This document shows, one piece after another, positions 45,678 through 59,405 of a stretch of DNA of 64,000 nucleotides (its first letter is position 1; the number at the start of each line of letters is the position of its first letter). The DNA is taken from NCBI GenBank assembly GCA_034638255.1, contig JAWPGT010000001.1:1984001-2048000 (forward strand), in the 5' to 3' direction. The position numbers and the translations under genes were made by a program. Below the pieces are notes generated by a model. That model saw nothing but the letters and a program-made list of their open reading frames with translations, was not told the DNA's origin and did not search any database. Source of the stretch: Coprinus comatus (Eukaryota > Basidiomycota > Agaricomycetes > Agaricales > Agaricaceae).

Positions 45678-48222
45678 TCATTCCTCGGTAGGTAATTTCC
45701 GCCGCATGCGTCGTGTCTTGATGGGGAGCTCACGAGCAAGTGCTGGCGGTACTTCATCAAGCTGAACAGGGATCTTAGGTGGATGTCCCTGTGACGGAAG
45801 TGAGTATAGTTCGTCAGTTAATGAATTGGTGCTTACATGTCTTTGGTGGTATCTCAAGCCACTGGAATGTTTGTAGGCTTTGAAGCAATCAGGTACGGGA
45901 CATAGATATTCTCGCCCATGTTCTTCGGTTTCTGCATCAGCGTTAGGACTTGCGCCAGTTTGTTCTTCTGTTACAGTTTGTGAGCAGAACCTTGATGATA
46001 GTGCTGTGCGGAAATGTGCGGTAGACCTGTGCAGTCAAATAAGCAATCCAGATACAGTTATCCATGTGTTATACGCGTACAGCTGTAGGTGGTATTGGAG
46101 ACCGTTTATGGACTGCAAATAATCAAGTAAGTGAAAGGCACGCAGTTATGGAATGGGTTTTACCTTCCAAGACTTTCCACAACCTTGTAAAGCGCAGCGA
46201 TATGGTTTTTCTGTAGCGTAATCGTCTGGATGTTGAGTTTTATTGTGATCAAATAGTTCCTTTGATGTTAAAAAACAAGCACAGCTTGTTGTTGCACTAG
46301 CTGGCCAACATGAATCGGCTCCGCATGCATAAGGTCTGATAGAAGGACTAAGAACTCTTATATTAGCATATAACTGAACTGAGCTGATTCATTTACATAC
46401 TCGGCAGTTAGAGGCAAAGACGAAGAAAGTCTGGTTTGAGTACTGGGTTTCATCAGTTTCTTCGCTGACAGTCGACGACGGCTTGGTGGTATGGGGTTTG
46501 TACGAGTGTCCCGTGCAGTCGAAAATAACAGCGAACCTGTAGACTGAGATTGCTCCCCGCTGGGAAGGTCTACAGGGGAAGACACATTGGGGCTGGATGT
46601 AGGGGACAACGACGACCGTAAACAAAACGGAGTCGAGGAAGCTGAAGATAGATCATCATTAGCATCTCCCCAAAGCGAGATCTCATGAGAACGGGGAGAA
46701 TTCTCGAAAATTTGAGGGGTAAGAAAATTGGTAAAAGGGTTGGGCGATTTCCAGAAACTCTCAGTGTGTTGATCCACCTGAACTTGCAGAGGAATATCAG
46801 AAGGGTAGATAGGCGAGTCGGATGTTGGTTGCTGTATGTGTATGTTATTATGTGGTTGCAATGCAGGCGAGATTGGTGTTGATTGTTGTACATGAGCGTT
46901 AGTATGTGATTGCAGCGTAGGTGATGAAAGATTTGTGTGTAGATGGGAATAAATTTGAGTAGCTTCATGATTCATTGGTTCCGTAGTTACGGCAATCGGA
47001 AGCTCGTCCAACAGCATCGTATCATCTTCCGTGGTCTCTTGGCTTGCAAAAGCTTGGGGAAGTGTTTCGGTTTCGGATGCAATTTCCATGAAGGGTTGTG
47101 GTGGTGAAACCGGAGGCAAGGGCATTGGAAGCAGCGGGGGAGCTGACAAAGCGGTACTCAGAGAGGAAGAAGTATAATGGAATGGTGCATGGTGAGGTGA
47201 GGGCGAAAACGATGCTACGGACGGCAGATCGAAAGGAAGGGAGAGGTAAGAGTCAGTTGGTAGAGATCCTGGCAAAGAATATGTGTCTGTTGGAAAGAAA
47301 CTCCACACGTCAAGTGGGTCAGGGTCACTTTGAGATTCAACACAATCAGTTAGCTGACTCTCTGAGAATTGACTCTCCGGAAATACTGGCAAGGGAACAT
47401 CGCCTGGAGGTGCAAGGGGAGATGGTTGAGGGGAAGACAATTGGGAAACACTATACGCAGGTGACAATTGAGCGATGCTTGGAGCAGGTGAGAGGGTTGA
47501 TTGCTGTGAAGCAGGCATGTCGGGAGGCAGTAGCTGACTTTGCTCCTGGGAAGTAGCAACCAGATTCAAAGTTGTATGTACAATTGCTTTAGCTTTCTTG
47601 CGCTCCAGTAGCCTCCATCTACAAGAGTGTTGAGCACATTTCCGGGTAAGGGACATTGGGGCATCACCTGTTTCTGCAACCTAGACCACTGCGTTGCATT
47701 TCTTGACCGATCTTTCCCCATCTTCCACCAATGCGGTTGAAAACGTCCAGCAGCTGCCTGTCCTCGTCAGGGGTCCATTCTTCCTTCTTGAGGCCGGGAT
47801 CAAGCGCTTCTCTGTAACGCTTTGAGCAAGCATCGTCCGTCCTGCCAGGTATTGAGCGAGCTATTAGAGACCATTTTGGCCCATGTTCTTTGTAGAGATC
47901 AAGTAGTATTTTGTCCTCGTCCGGGGTCCACACCGATTTCTTTACAGTTGGGGAAAGCGAGTGTAGCCAGCGCTGGAGAAGGGTTCAGTCAGAGGGTCAA
48001 TATATTAAAAAGAGAATAGACACCTTTCTGCAGGCTTTGTTGGTGCGACCTGTGACACAGTCGGCAATAACCTTCCAGTTGTCCTGCTCACCATGCTTTG
48101 CCACAGCCTCTGTGAGCAGTTTATCTACGCCAAGACGCAGTGAGCTTGGGTGATAAGCTGGGTGAGAGATTGTACGAACCTTCTTGTTCTGTCCATGGTC
48201 GACCAATGTTTCTCTCTGCCAT
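45678..48222 (-). CDS. Transcription factor with three Myb repeats and Sfp1-like C2H2 fingers
   Basis: Exons (minus) 48222-48180, 48124-48024, 47972-47668, 47618-46401, 46356-46164, 46112-46081, 46026-45837 and 45788-45678 give 730 residues in phase. The N-terminus holds three SANT/Myb repeats: residues about 9-52 (RPWTEQEDKL... TNKACRKRW), about 60-105 (SVWTPDEDKILLDLYKEHG) and about 112-160 (EEWTPDEDRQLL... GLGCRNRWRLL). A Ser/Pro-rich linker of about 390 residues follows. The C-terminus has an atypical C2H2-like unit (PYACGADSCWP onwards), then CALQGCGKSWKSINGLQYH and CPVPDCFKAYKHSSGLRYHQ followed by RHGH, which is the finger style of Sfp1, the ribosome-biogenesis regulator. A fusion of these domains is unusual to me. 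Two separate genes cannot be wholly excluded, but all phases agree. Confidence 0.8.
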
Positions 48223-48353
48223 GAGGAGGATGAATCACGAAATCATGACACAGAGCCCGTCCAGTCCTCTGCCTACACCGCAATAGCCCAGCGCTTGTCA
48301 CATCGGCCCGTCTTGTGACCTTGTGTCACTCCCCACTTCAACGCATAGCCATT

Positions 48354-50425
48354 ATGTCGCTGGCCATTGATTATTCTTCAGACGACGAAGAGATATCGCG
48401 CGCAGTCGCTAAGGATGCATTCGGTATAACATTGCTGCCCTCTAACAAGAAACCTCGCGTCCAGGAATCACTACCCTCACAGACTAGAGAGGCCGATGCT
48501 GCGCCGCACGTATTATCAGAGGTCAGTAATCTTCCTTGTTAAATTCATTTTTACTGAACAAATCCCAAGGATCCTCTAAAAATGACATCCCTTGTAACAA
48601 GACCAACAGATACACAAATGAATGTGAATATCCCGTATCAAGACATGATGACGCCTATTCAAGGACCAGAAAACCCGTTCAGTGACAGGAATCGTTTCCT
48701 CAACCAGAATGCTCTTGCTGGTCACGTAGAAGAACAGGCAATGTCAGAACATGCGTTCCGCAGCCAACACCTTACACATGCCATTCTGGGTTACTCGGCA
48801 AATCCTTCAATGGACCCCAATGCTCCGGCCATTTTGGGCTCAATGGAAGGCGCAAAGGCAAACAACTTTCAGACGATAGACACTCTTAGAGCACCTAGAA
48901 GTGAACGTAAAAAACTCAAACGCAAGAGAGAAAACAAAGGAGATCTCGAGATTGTAGACGGCGAAGGTGCTTATGTTGGTCCCTGGGCAGCCTACAAAGG
49001 TGAGGATAACCAGGTTGAATTCTTGGCCGGTGTCACCGGTGGAGACGAGGACGAGGAAGAGGAAGAGGAAGAAGAGGAACCGCAGTATATTGTCAAAAAG
49101 GCCAAACCCAAGCGGGGCACTATTGGCCAGGAATACTCAGTTTTCCATGGTACATCTATGACGGATTACCAAGGAAGAACATACATGCATCCCCCTGTCT
49201 CGGAGGCTCCCCAACTACTCCAGGAACCTGGTTCACAAGATTGTTTCATCCCCAAAGTGTGCATACATACATGGACTGGACACACACAGGGTGTCTCCGT
49301 TATTCGAACATTCCCAGAAACTGGCCATATGTTCATTAGTGGCTCAATGGACACTAAAATCAAGGTTCGTCTAGTACAACGGACCATTCCATATTGTACT
49401 CATCAACGGCTGGCAGCTTTGGGATATTTACACGCACGGAAATTGCCTGCGAACGTTCCATGGTCATACTAAGGCTGTCAAAGATATCAGCTTTTCAAAT
49501 GATGGGAGGCAGTTTCTTTCCTGCGGTTATGACCGTCAGATGAAACTTTGGGACACTGAAACTGGACAATGTATCAAACGCTTTAGCAATGGCAAGATTC
49601 CTTATGTCATTCGTTTCCATCCTGACGAAGACAAACAACATATTTTCCTGGCTGGTATGTCAGATAAAAAGATCATCCAGGTTGGTAATAGCTTGATCCT
49701 GTCCAGGTTATCGACTTATATTTCTCAATGACAGTACGATATGAACATCGGGGAAATCACACAAGAGTATGATCAGCATCTTGGTCCTGTGAATACAATT
49801 ACCTTTGTGGATGAAAACCGTCGTTTCGTCACAACTTCAGACGACAAGACCATTCGGGCTTGGGACTTCGATATTCCCGTGGTTATCAAGTATATTGCAG
49901 AGCCACATATGCATTCAATGCCCTCCGTGACCCTTCATCCTTCCAGTGTGTTGCCCTAATGCCACGATCTGACACAAATACTTAATATCTCTCGCAGAAA
50001 AATACTTCGCCGCTCAATCTCTCGACAATCAAATTTTAGTTTACAGTACTGATAGCTTCAGACAAAATCGCAAAAAACGATTTGCTGGTCACTCTGTGGC
50101 TGGCTATGCATGTCAGGTTGGATTCTCTCCTGATGGCAAATGGATAAGTAGTGGTGATGGTGAAGGGAACGTCGTATTCTGGGATTGGAAAACTGGCCGC
50201 ATCAAGTCAAGGCTAAAGGCTCATTCCAAGGTCGTGATAGCCCACGAGTGGTTACCTCATGACACAGTGAGTAATCTTTTTAACCCCTCATTTCGTATTC
50301 ATACTCACGAATTCCCTAGTCAAAGGTCATCACAGCCTCCTGGGACGGATTGATAAAACTATGGGTAAATATTTCCACTTTTTGTACCTTAAGTCTTGCT
50401 AATGGGCGCTTCTTATCAGGACTAA
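48354..50425 (+). CDS. PRP17: Prp17/Cdc40, second-step splicing factor
   Basis: WD40 protein that joins the spliceosome for the second transesterification step. Exons 48354-48521, 48570-49364, 49417-49680, 49735-49945, 49998-50266, 50320-50364 and 50420-50425 give 585 residues in phase. The N-terminus opens [13 protein letters not shown] and includes [20 protein letters not shown] and [14 protein letters not shown], typical of the family, followed by a run of Glu. The propeller begins [20 protein letters not shown] and ends [11 protein letters not shown]. The last exon encodes only Asp and the stop. The start is 131 bp from the divergent Myb/zinc-finger gene. Confidence 0.95.
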
Positions 50426-51109
50426 ATGTTAGAATACTATTCTTTCTATTCTTGTATTACTAGGGTCACTAATGCATGTCATCGCCGGTTTTGAGCCCTC
50501 GTGTTCAATGAACATATGGAGTTCGGGCCCATGGCTATGGTCTCAAGCACCATTTAGTACTCAAAGCGAATATTCTGTACACAGCTTCTTATGTATCAGC
50601 TGTTCTACCATAAGTTCACCTGACGTCGGTAAGTGGACTTTTGCTAGGTTGGCTACAGGGAAGAGAGGCCTTGTCCCTCCTTTTCGCACAAGAATAGCAT
50701 CCATAGAGTTGTTGCACACACTTGATCAGATGTGATCCTCTCATGCCCATTGCTACCAGGCACAACAACATTTACAGATTTCGCAGCTTCGATGTTCCCG
50801 CCCAGGCGCTACAAGAAAACGTGCTTGTAAACTCTTGTATAGTAGGGGAGTGAAATCGCTCTCTGATACAAAGGGCTTATTTTCATTTTAAAATCCATGG
50901 TTGATGAGCTACCTCTAAATAAGCTCACACGAGAACTACCAATGGCATGGTACTTTGGATACTACATACGGAAAAGCGGATTGACATGCTTTCTCCGGAA
51001 TCGACCACATTTTCCCAAATCTGCGGGAACACTTATAAGAATCCTAACTCCTCTTGTCCTGCACCCACGCTATTATCCCTTCCTACACACACACTGAACA
51101 GACTTGGAC
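50426..51109. promoter_or_regulatory. Intergenic region upstream of the repeat-peptide gene, with TATA-like box
   Basis: 684 bp between PRP17 and the secreted-peptide gene. TATAAGA at 51034-51040 lies 70 bp before the peptide ATG, followed by a pyrimidine-rich leader, as in strongly inducible fungal genes. Several CGG triplets around 50980-51005 could be zinc-cluster sites, but the spacing is not diagnostic. No other gene is seen. Confidence 0.4.
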
Positions 51110-51462
51110 ATGAAACTTTCTATCATTCTCTCTACCCTCTTGGTCGTCTCTGTAACTGCGATTCCGGTATATAGTCATTCAGAGAGTATCATGGAACCTA
51201 GATACTGATAGCCTTATAGATCGCTATGCCTATGCCTGCTGCCATCGCTATTGCTGGCAATAGTGACTGGAGACGAGGATCTGAGGTTGAAGAACGCGGC
51301 AACTCGGACTGGAGACGGACTGTGATGGCAGCCGGTGGCGATTGGGAAAGAATTAACCATGGAGAGCTGGGTGATCGCGGTAATTCTGACTGGAGAAGAG
51401 AACAAGTTGAGGTCCGCGGAAACTCGGACTGGAAACGAGAGAGTCGTGGTGCTTCTGATTGA
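51110..51462 (+). CDS. Secreted repeat-peptide precursor, probable kexin-processed, core GNSDW
   Basis: Exons 51110-51166 and 51220-51462 (53-nt intron) give 99 residues. The first exon is a signal peptide (MKLSIILSTLLVVSVTA, then IP). If cut after Ala17, residues 18-31 are seven dipeptides ending in Pro or Ala (IP IA MP MP AA IA IA), the kind trimmed by Ste13/DPP-IV enzymes. Four exact GNSDW units follow at residues 32-36, 46-50, 73-77 and 86-90, each followed by Arg-Arg or Lys-Arg, the Kex2 site. The last three are also preceded by a single Arg. Degenerate copies are GGDWER at 58-63 and GASD at the C-terminus. Spacers are acidic. There is no Cys, and no modification enzyme is visible nearby. 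It could be a pheromone-like or signalling peptide, a RiPP precursor, or a surface peptide; I recognise no known family. Confidence 0.75.
51256..51459 (+). repeat. GNSDW-(R/K)R coding repeats
   Basis: Exact units at 51256-51276, 51298-51318, 51379-51399 and 51418-51438; degenerate ones at 51334-51351 and 51448-51459. The four Ser codons are AGT, TCG, TCT and TCG, and the Gly codons vary (GGC, GGC, GGT, GGA). The peptide is therefore kept constant while the DNA has diverged. Confidence 0.85.
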
Positions 51463-51624
51463 AAGCACGGTGGGTTAGTACCTTTCACCAGGGATTTCTA
51501 GAGCTTAGGTGTGAATTAATTTGTAGATATGATTCATTTGATAACTGTATGCACAAACCTATGTTGTAACCTGTTGTAACATGATAGATTGCTTGGTTGA
51601 GATTGGGTTTGATGACGTCTGTTG

Positions 51625-51630
51625 ACGCGT
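51625..51630. promoter_or_regulatory. MCB-like ACGCGT upstream of MCM3
   Basis: Exact ACGCGT, 65 bp before the MCM3 ATG. MCM genes are classic MBF/E2F-type targets, so this is a plausible functional site. Confidence 0.55.
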
Positions 51631-51694
51631 TAATGAGATCGCGCTCAGCGTGACCCTGTCGTATTTTCTATCTCTACCTTCTGCCGTCCAGATA

Positions 51695-54424
<2,730 letters not shown>

Positions 54425-54909
54425 TGGAAATTTTATTGGAATTTGGATGCGCAAATATGTATGTATGATACCTAATGTAGACGATGTGATTATTTTTCAG
54501 GCATGTATAGCTAACCTTGTATCATACCCTTCTTTTATTATCTGACTACACCTGGTCTTGGTTTCTGGGGCAATACTTTCAAGTTCGAACTGACGACAAA
54601 ATATGTTGTCAAGAATAACGTTATTACAGATTATTTATCTAGAGTTTGGAGTATATATCTCCTTTCCTTGGATTGTCTTGTAGTTAGTGAGGGGGTAACA
54701 CCTACATCGTTGGGGTACAACATGTACAACTGGGTATCCTGTTATCAACGCGGTAAATAGCATTAGCTCTCTTAAAAGAGCTTTCGTTAATTGCCATCGC
54801 GGCTCCATTGAGCACAAGCGCCATTACAACCAAAGATATAACGGATAATAATATCTCGCAAGTACCAATTCGTTGTCATTGCATTCTGCACTCGGGCAAT
54901 GCATGAGTG
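54425..54909. other. Convergent 3' region, MCM3 / SPC25
   Basis: 485 bp between facing gene ends. No gene is seen. Confidence 0.5.
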
Positions 54910-55804
54910 TCATTGTGATTTGAGGCTCTCGCAAAAGACTCGTCTAATCTCCCTTATGAAGCGATATATGTCACCCCCTTCGGTAAGGTGACTTATGGGT
55001 AGACCGAGATTGGGGAGGTTCGGCGAAACAGTGAGAACTAGCCGGCCTATTAGCAGAGAAACTTCATACTAGCGATGTGCTCTTACCTCGATATGATGAT
55101 TCTCCGATTTCTAACACGAAGCTAGCCTCGCGAGTCGGGTCGTTTGGATCTATACGATTGAATCGTACCAACAGTTGGTCCTTCCCTACACCTTCGATAA
55201 TGCACGCCAGCTTCTCTTCACAGACAATGAGCTCAGGGGAAATATGGGACGCATGTGTGCTCAAGGTCGTCCGTTCCTTGTCTTTCTCTTCAAAAACATA
55301 AGCCTAAGTGGGTGAGCATGTGACGGAAATGGAACGAACCTCGCCGCAAGTTAGCAGATAGTGTGATATACTGTTCCATTTCGGCTTGGATAGCAGCAGA
55401 TTTTTCCTTGAGTGAAGCCAATTGGCGTCGTAGGGCGGATACAGTAAGCTCAGCATCTTTCCTTTCTTCCTTTTCACGTTCAAGATCTACCACATTCTTT
55501 TAGTATAGTCTTATAGCTTGGTGAATGGACTCTAACCTGCCACTAAGTCAATTTCTTTCAGTTTACATTGATTTGTTTCGGCCTCGATGTGTTGTATCTT
55601 TTCGCCGAGTTTCTTCTTCTCCGTAGCTTGATATTTTCGTCTTTCGGAGATGGTAGCAATAGCACGGTTTTTGTAATTGACAAGGGCATTGATAAAATTC
55701 TTGGTTGAATCTTCGTAGACTTGTAAGCGAAGATCAATAGATGGATGCTGAGCCTGAAGGACTTGAGTAAGATCAATGCGAAGTAAGCGGGCGCCGGTAG
55801 CCAT
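54910..55804 (-). CDS. SPC25: Spc25, Ndc80-complex kinetochore subunit
   Basis: Partners with Spc24 at the centromere-proximal end of the Ndc80 complex, binding Mis12 and CENP-T. Exons (minus) 55804-55537, 55486-55340, 55287-55087 and 55046-54910 give 250 residues, the usual size, in phase. The N-terminal half is coiled coil (ATEKKKLGEKIQHIEAETNQ; SALRRQLASLKEKSAAIQAE). The C-terminal globular domain has IIEGVGKDQLLVRFNRIDPN then DPTREASFVLEIGE, ending with YRFIREIRRVF. The third exon uses the acceptor TTTTTGAAG; the earlier CACTTAG would give a premature stop. It is divergent from the Dbf2-like kinase. Confidence 0.92.
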
Positions 55805-55968
55805 TTCCTCGCTGTGTTCGTTATTACTTGCGATTTGACTAATAACTGGACGCGTTTATCAACACGCGTAAGTGGTTGAACATCATGTGACCACTCATTC
55901 CTTTGACCCCTGTTTATCCCCAAATCTACTTAAGCATAATAACCTACCCTAGACCTCGCTTAACACCC
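55805..55968. promoter_or_regulatory. Bidirectional promoter, SPC25 / Dbf2-like kinase, with two ACGCGT boxes
   Basis: 164 bp between ATGs. Two exact ACGCGT hexamers lie at 55850-55855 and 55864-55869, 14 bp apart start to start. Paired MCB boxes are characteristic of strongly MBF-controlled promoters in yeasts. Confidence 0.6.
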
Positions 55969-57875
55969 ATGGCTTCAGAATCCACCGACATTCGGATGGG
56001 AACTGCCAAGGCCTTTACCCGTGATAACAAAGTGGGAACATCGAAGCCTTTGAACGACATTCGAATGGAAACCGCAAAACCAGGGCTGACGTTACGCCAA
56101 GGGGCTCAAGGGGCTACAAAATCTTGGGAGAAAGAGTTGTTGGAATCCCCAGAGGTCAAAAGGAAGGCAACTGTGGCTCAACTCTGTGGGTTACATCAAG
56201 AGCTTGAAGATAGACCCATATACTAATCAACATATCCAGATTTCCTTGATTACTACTTTCAGACCTTGGGATACATCGCTGCGCGTAAAGAAAGAAGAAC
56301 AACGTTCGACAGAGATACTGCTGCGAGAAATGTTAAAGGAGCTGAATATGCAGCCGAGTTCAAATCCTATTGTGGGCGAGAACGAGTGCTGCTACGACGA
56401 CGAAGAGCAAAACTTAAGGTTGACCAATTCCACATTATTACGCAAGTAGGCCAGGGAGGTTATGGAGAAGTGTATCTTGCACGTAAACAGGACTCTGGTG
56501 AGGTCTGTGCACTAAAAAAGCTGCGTAAACGTACACTTCATAAAATGGACGAGGTCAGTTCAACCTAGTGATATGGACTATATGCTACTAAGATCTAATA
56601 CAGATCCGACATGTTCTTGTAGAACGTGATATCTTAACAGCAACAAAGACACCTTGGCTTGTTAAATTGCTGTATGCTTTCCAAGACCCTCAGTTTGTTT
56701 ACTTGGCCATGGAGTATGTTCCGGGAGGAGACTTTAGAACAATGCTGAACAATTCGGTGTCCTGCTGGAGCCACATGCAAGGTTCTACATTAGTGAAATG
56801 TTTACCTGTGTCAACGAGCTTCACAAACTAGGCTATATTCATCGCGATCTCAAGCCGGAAGTAAGCACTGCTAAATCTACACATCCTCTCTTTAAATTCT
56901 AATATTATTCATAGAACTTCTTAATTGATGGGACTGGACATGTCAAGTTAACCGATTTTGGACTTGCCACTGGTGCCTTAAACCCTCAACGCATTGAATC
57001 GCTCAAGATCAAGGTAGTTATTGTTCCATTTTTTCACAATTACGCTATTCACATGCCCTGTAGCTTGACAAAGTCAAGGATAAACAAGTCATTCAACGAT
57101 CAACACTTGAACGACGCGCAATGTACAAGTCAATAAGAAACGAGGATCCTCGTTACGCGGACTCAATTGTTGGTTCTCCTGACTATATGGTTTGTCCCCG
57201 TTTGTGAACAAAGGCATTCCAACAACTAATTGATTTTAGGCACCTGAAGTCCTAAGAGGGAAGCCATATAGCTATTCAGTTGATTATTGGTCGCTTGGTT
57301 GCATTCTTTTCGAGTTTATGGCAGGTTTCCCGCCGTTCACTGGCAGCTCCAACGAAGAGACTTGGACCAATCTCAAAAACTGGACAAAAGTACTTCACAG
57401 GCCTCAGTATGATGATCCACAAGACTTGATGTTTAACCTGACTGATATATCATGGGATGCGATTACTCGGTATGTGCCTACCTGTCCGATTGTGTCTTTC
57501 GGTCACCGAGTCTAGTCTAGTTTGATCGCCCATGCGAGCGTCCGTTACTCCACGATATCTCAGATAACTCGACATCCATTTTTTAAGTCCGTTAAATGGG
57601 ATGACCTTAGAAGAATGCGGCCCCCTTTTGTTCCTACCCTGGAATCTGATTTTGACACCGGGTACTATGACGACTTTACATCTGTAGAAGATATGGCTAA
57701 GTATGCGGAGGTACATGATAAGCAGAAGAATGTAGAACTTGTTCAAGAATCACAAGAACCGATGGGAAGAGGCGTTTGGGTTGGATTTACCTTCGGTAAG
57801 AATGGTCCTGGGAATAAAGCCGCCGCTGCTAGTAGTTATGATGACGACGATGGCACTTTGGCCACTATTTTTTGA
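55969..57875 (+). CDS. Dbf2/Sid2-like NDR-family kinase, with apparent one-base loss
   Basis: AGC kinase of the mitotic-exit/septation network, activated by Mob1. Exons 55969-56185, 56240-56553, 56604-56860, 56915-57013, 57064-57189, 57240-57469 and 57521-57875. The Mob-binding N-terminal lobe extension reads VAQLYFLDYYFQTLGYIAAR. Kinase motifs are GQGGYGEVYLA, CALKKL, YIHRDLKPEN, LTDFGLATG and SPDYMAPEVLRGK. The C-terminal extension ends with a KNGPGNKAAAASSY-type tail. Exon 3 is 257 nt where 258 is needed: the frame is lost after GGDFRTMLNNS around 56754-56756, and the next frame continues GVLLEPHARFYISEMF. Everything else is intact, so this is either a sequence error or a recent null allele. 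Dbf2/Sid2 rather than Cbk1/Orb6 is my reading from the activation-segment style. Confidence 0.82.
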
Positions 57876-58100
57876 AGCACGTTTTCCATATACGCTATCC
57901 CAATTGCTTTGTGTATTAGTTGTAAACCTATTAATAATCGATATCTCTCCGACATAAGTAATCAGAATATAAAACTGTCCTTAAGAACAAACCAAGTGAA
58001 CAAAAGATGAAAACAAAAGAAGCCTAACGCCATGAATAATATCGTAATGGTCATGAACAAGAAGGGTAGAACCGCCTAGTATCAGGTAACTATGTGGTCT

Positions 58101-58871
58101 TCAGCAGATAATTCCCCGAGATCGGAGGTTATAAGAGCCTATGCCGTCGACCCAATCTTTCCTGGCGTACTGTTAAAAGGTTAGGATAAAGGAGATTGAT
58201 GAATGGAAAAATATATACCTTTGATCGTTTATCTACGGAATCGATATTCTCCTCAATAGCCTGAACCTTGCGCTTGATGCGTATCTTAAGAGGCATTTCC
58301 TGGTTGCCACCCTGTTATAATAATAAGTATGAGTGGGATAACGTTCACGAATGAATGGACTTACTGGAGTTGAAAGCAAGGTGCTTGCCACTGAAGTTCT
58401 TGATGATCCGGCCATGGACAAGTTCTCGTTCCAGGCTGGGGGTGTTGCGTATGGGTACATCAAATCATTCCCAAGATCGGTCCGGAAATTTTGTTGAGCG
58501 AGCTTCGACTCTGATAGCAGTGATAGGACAGCATCAAGATTTCGTAATTCAAGAGCAGTGGGACCATTGAAACATTTGCCCTCGATCGAGTCCAGTCGAT
58601 GAACCGTAGCAACCGGGCTAATATATTGTGTGACGATGGGCAAAGCGATCTTGCTGACATATTTCTGGGCAAGGTTGACCGCTTTGTCGGTGTCCACACG
58701 AAGACCTAGGCGTTTAGCATGCATCTTGGCATGGAACGTAGGACGATGTGTGGCGCGAATCATTTGTGCGATATTAGCGTAGAATACATTCGCATTATGA
58801 ATGACTTGAGAGAGTCCGACGATATAGCGACGGCTCGTAGAAGGTCGTGAATGTGTTGTAGAGGTAGACAT
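58101..58871 (-). CDS. Unrecognised 222-residue protein
   Basis: Exons (minus) 58871-58365, 58311-58219 and 58169-58101 give 222 residues in phase. The start is the ATG giving MSTSTTHSRPSTSRRY; the open frame upstream looks like leader. I do not recognise the family. It is mostly helical, with a globular N-terminal part (LSQVIHNANVFYANIAQMIR) and a basic C-terminal stretch (LKIRIKRKVQAIEEN, DKRSKYARKDW) that may be a nuclear signal. No membrane segment or signal peptide is seen. Confidence 0.6.
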
Positions 58872-59405
58872 ATTGAAATAGAAAAGAGGAATTGAAAATG
58901 TAAAAAGATAAGTGTATGCGTCGGAGGCAGATAGTAACAATGGATAGGCAACACGCACAGCGTGTATGAACGGAGGGTCAGGACAAAGTGAGAGAGAGGG
59001 TGAAATAACGGGGGACAGAGTCTAGTGGAATGTTGTTGGGGCCACCGACCTTTTAAGTAGTTCCAACATCTTGGACCCACAATGCAAGGGAAAAAAACAA
59101 AAGAACACGTGGCTATTTTTGGAAATGCTCATGAACGTGGATTCAATTGTTTTCTGTGACTGTGCTTGATGCAGAACAAGGGATGTGCTTCTTAATTGCA
59201 CCTTGTAATTATTGTATTCGGTTATGTGCGAATATAAATGATGTATCATAGTGTTGCTTTGTGTTCCCCTAGAGGCGCCCGTCTTTGTGCTGTATAGAGT
59301 AAGTCACGCAAGGGATATGTGACCTCTGTTTGTTAGCGGAGTGAGAGTCACCACTTTTCCATTCCCAGATAATTACACCTTTCACTCCCTGTTGCCAGTT
59401 TTCAC
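58872..59405. other. Divergent intergenic region, 222-residue orphan / RPA12
   Basis: 534 bp between starts. No further gene or motif is recognised. Confidence 0.45.

Noticed and set aside
45678..48222. Splitting the Myb and zinc-finger parts into two genes
   Set aside because: The long linker exon is open throughout and both joins are phase-consistent; no promoter or new ATG is needed. Kept as one gene with moderate confidence.
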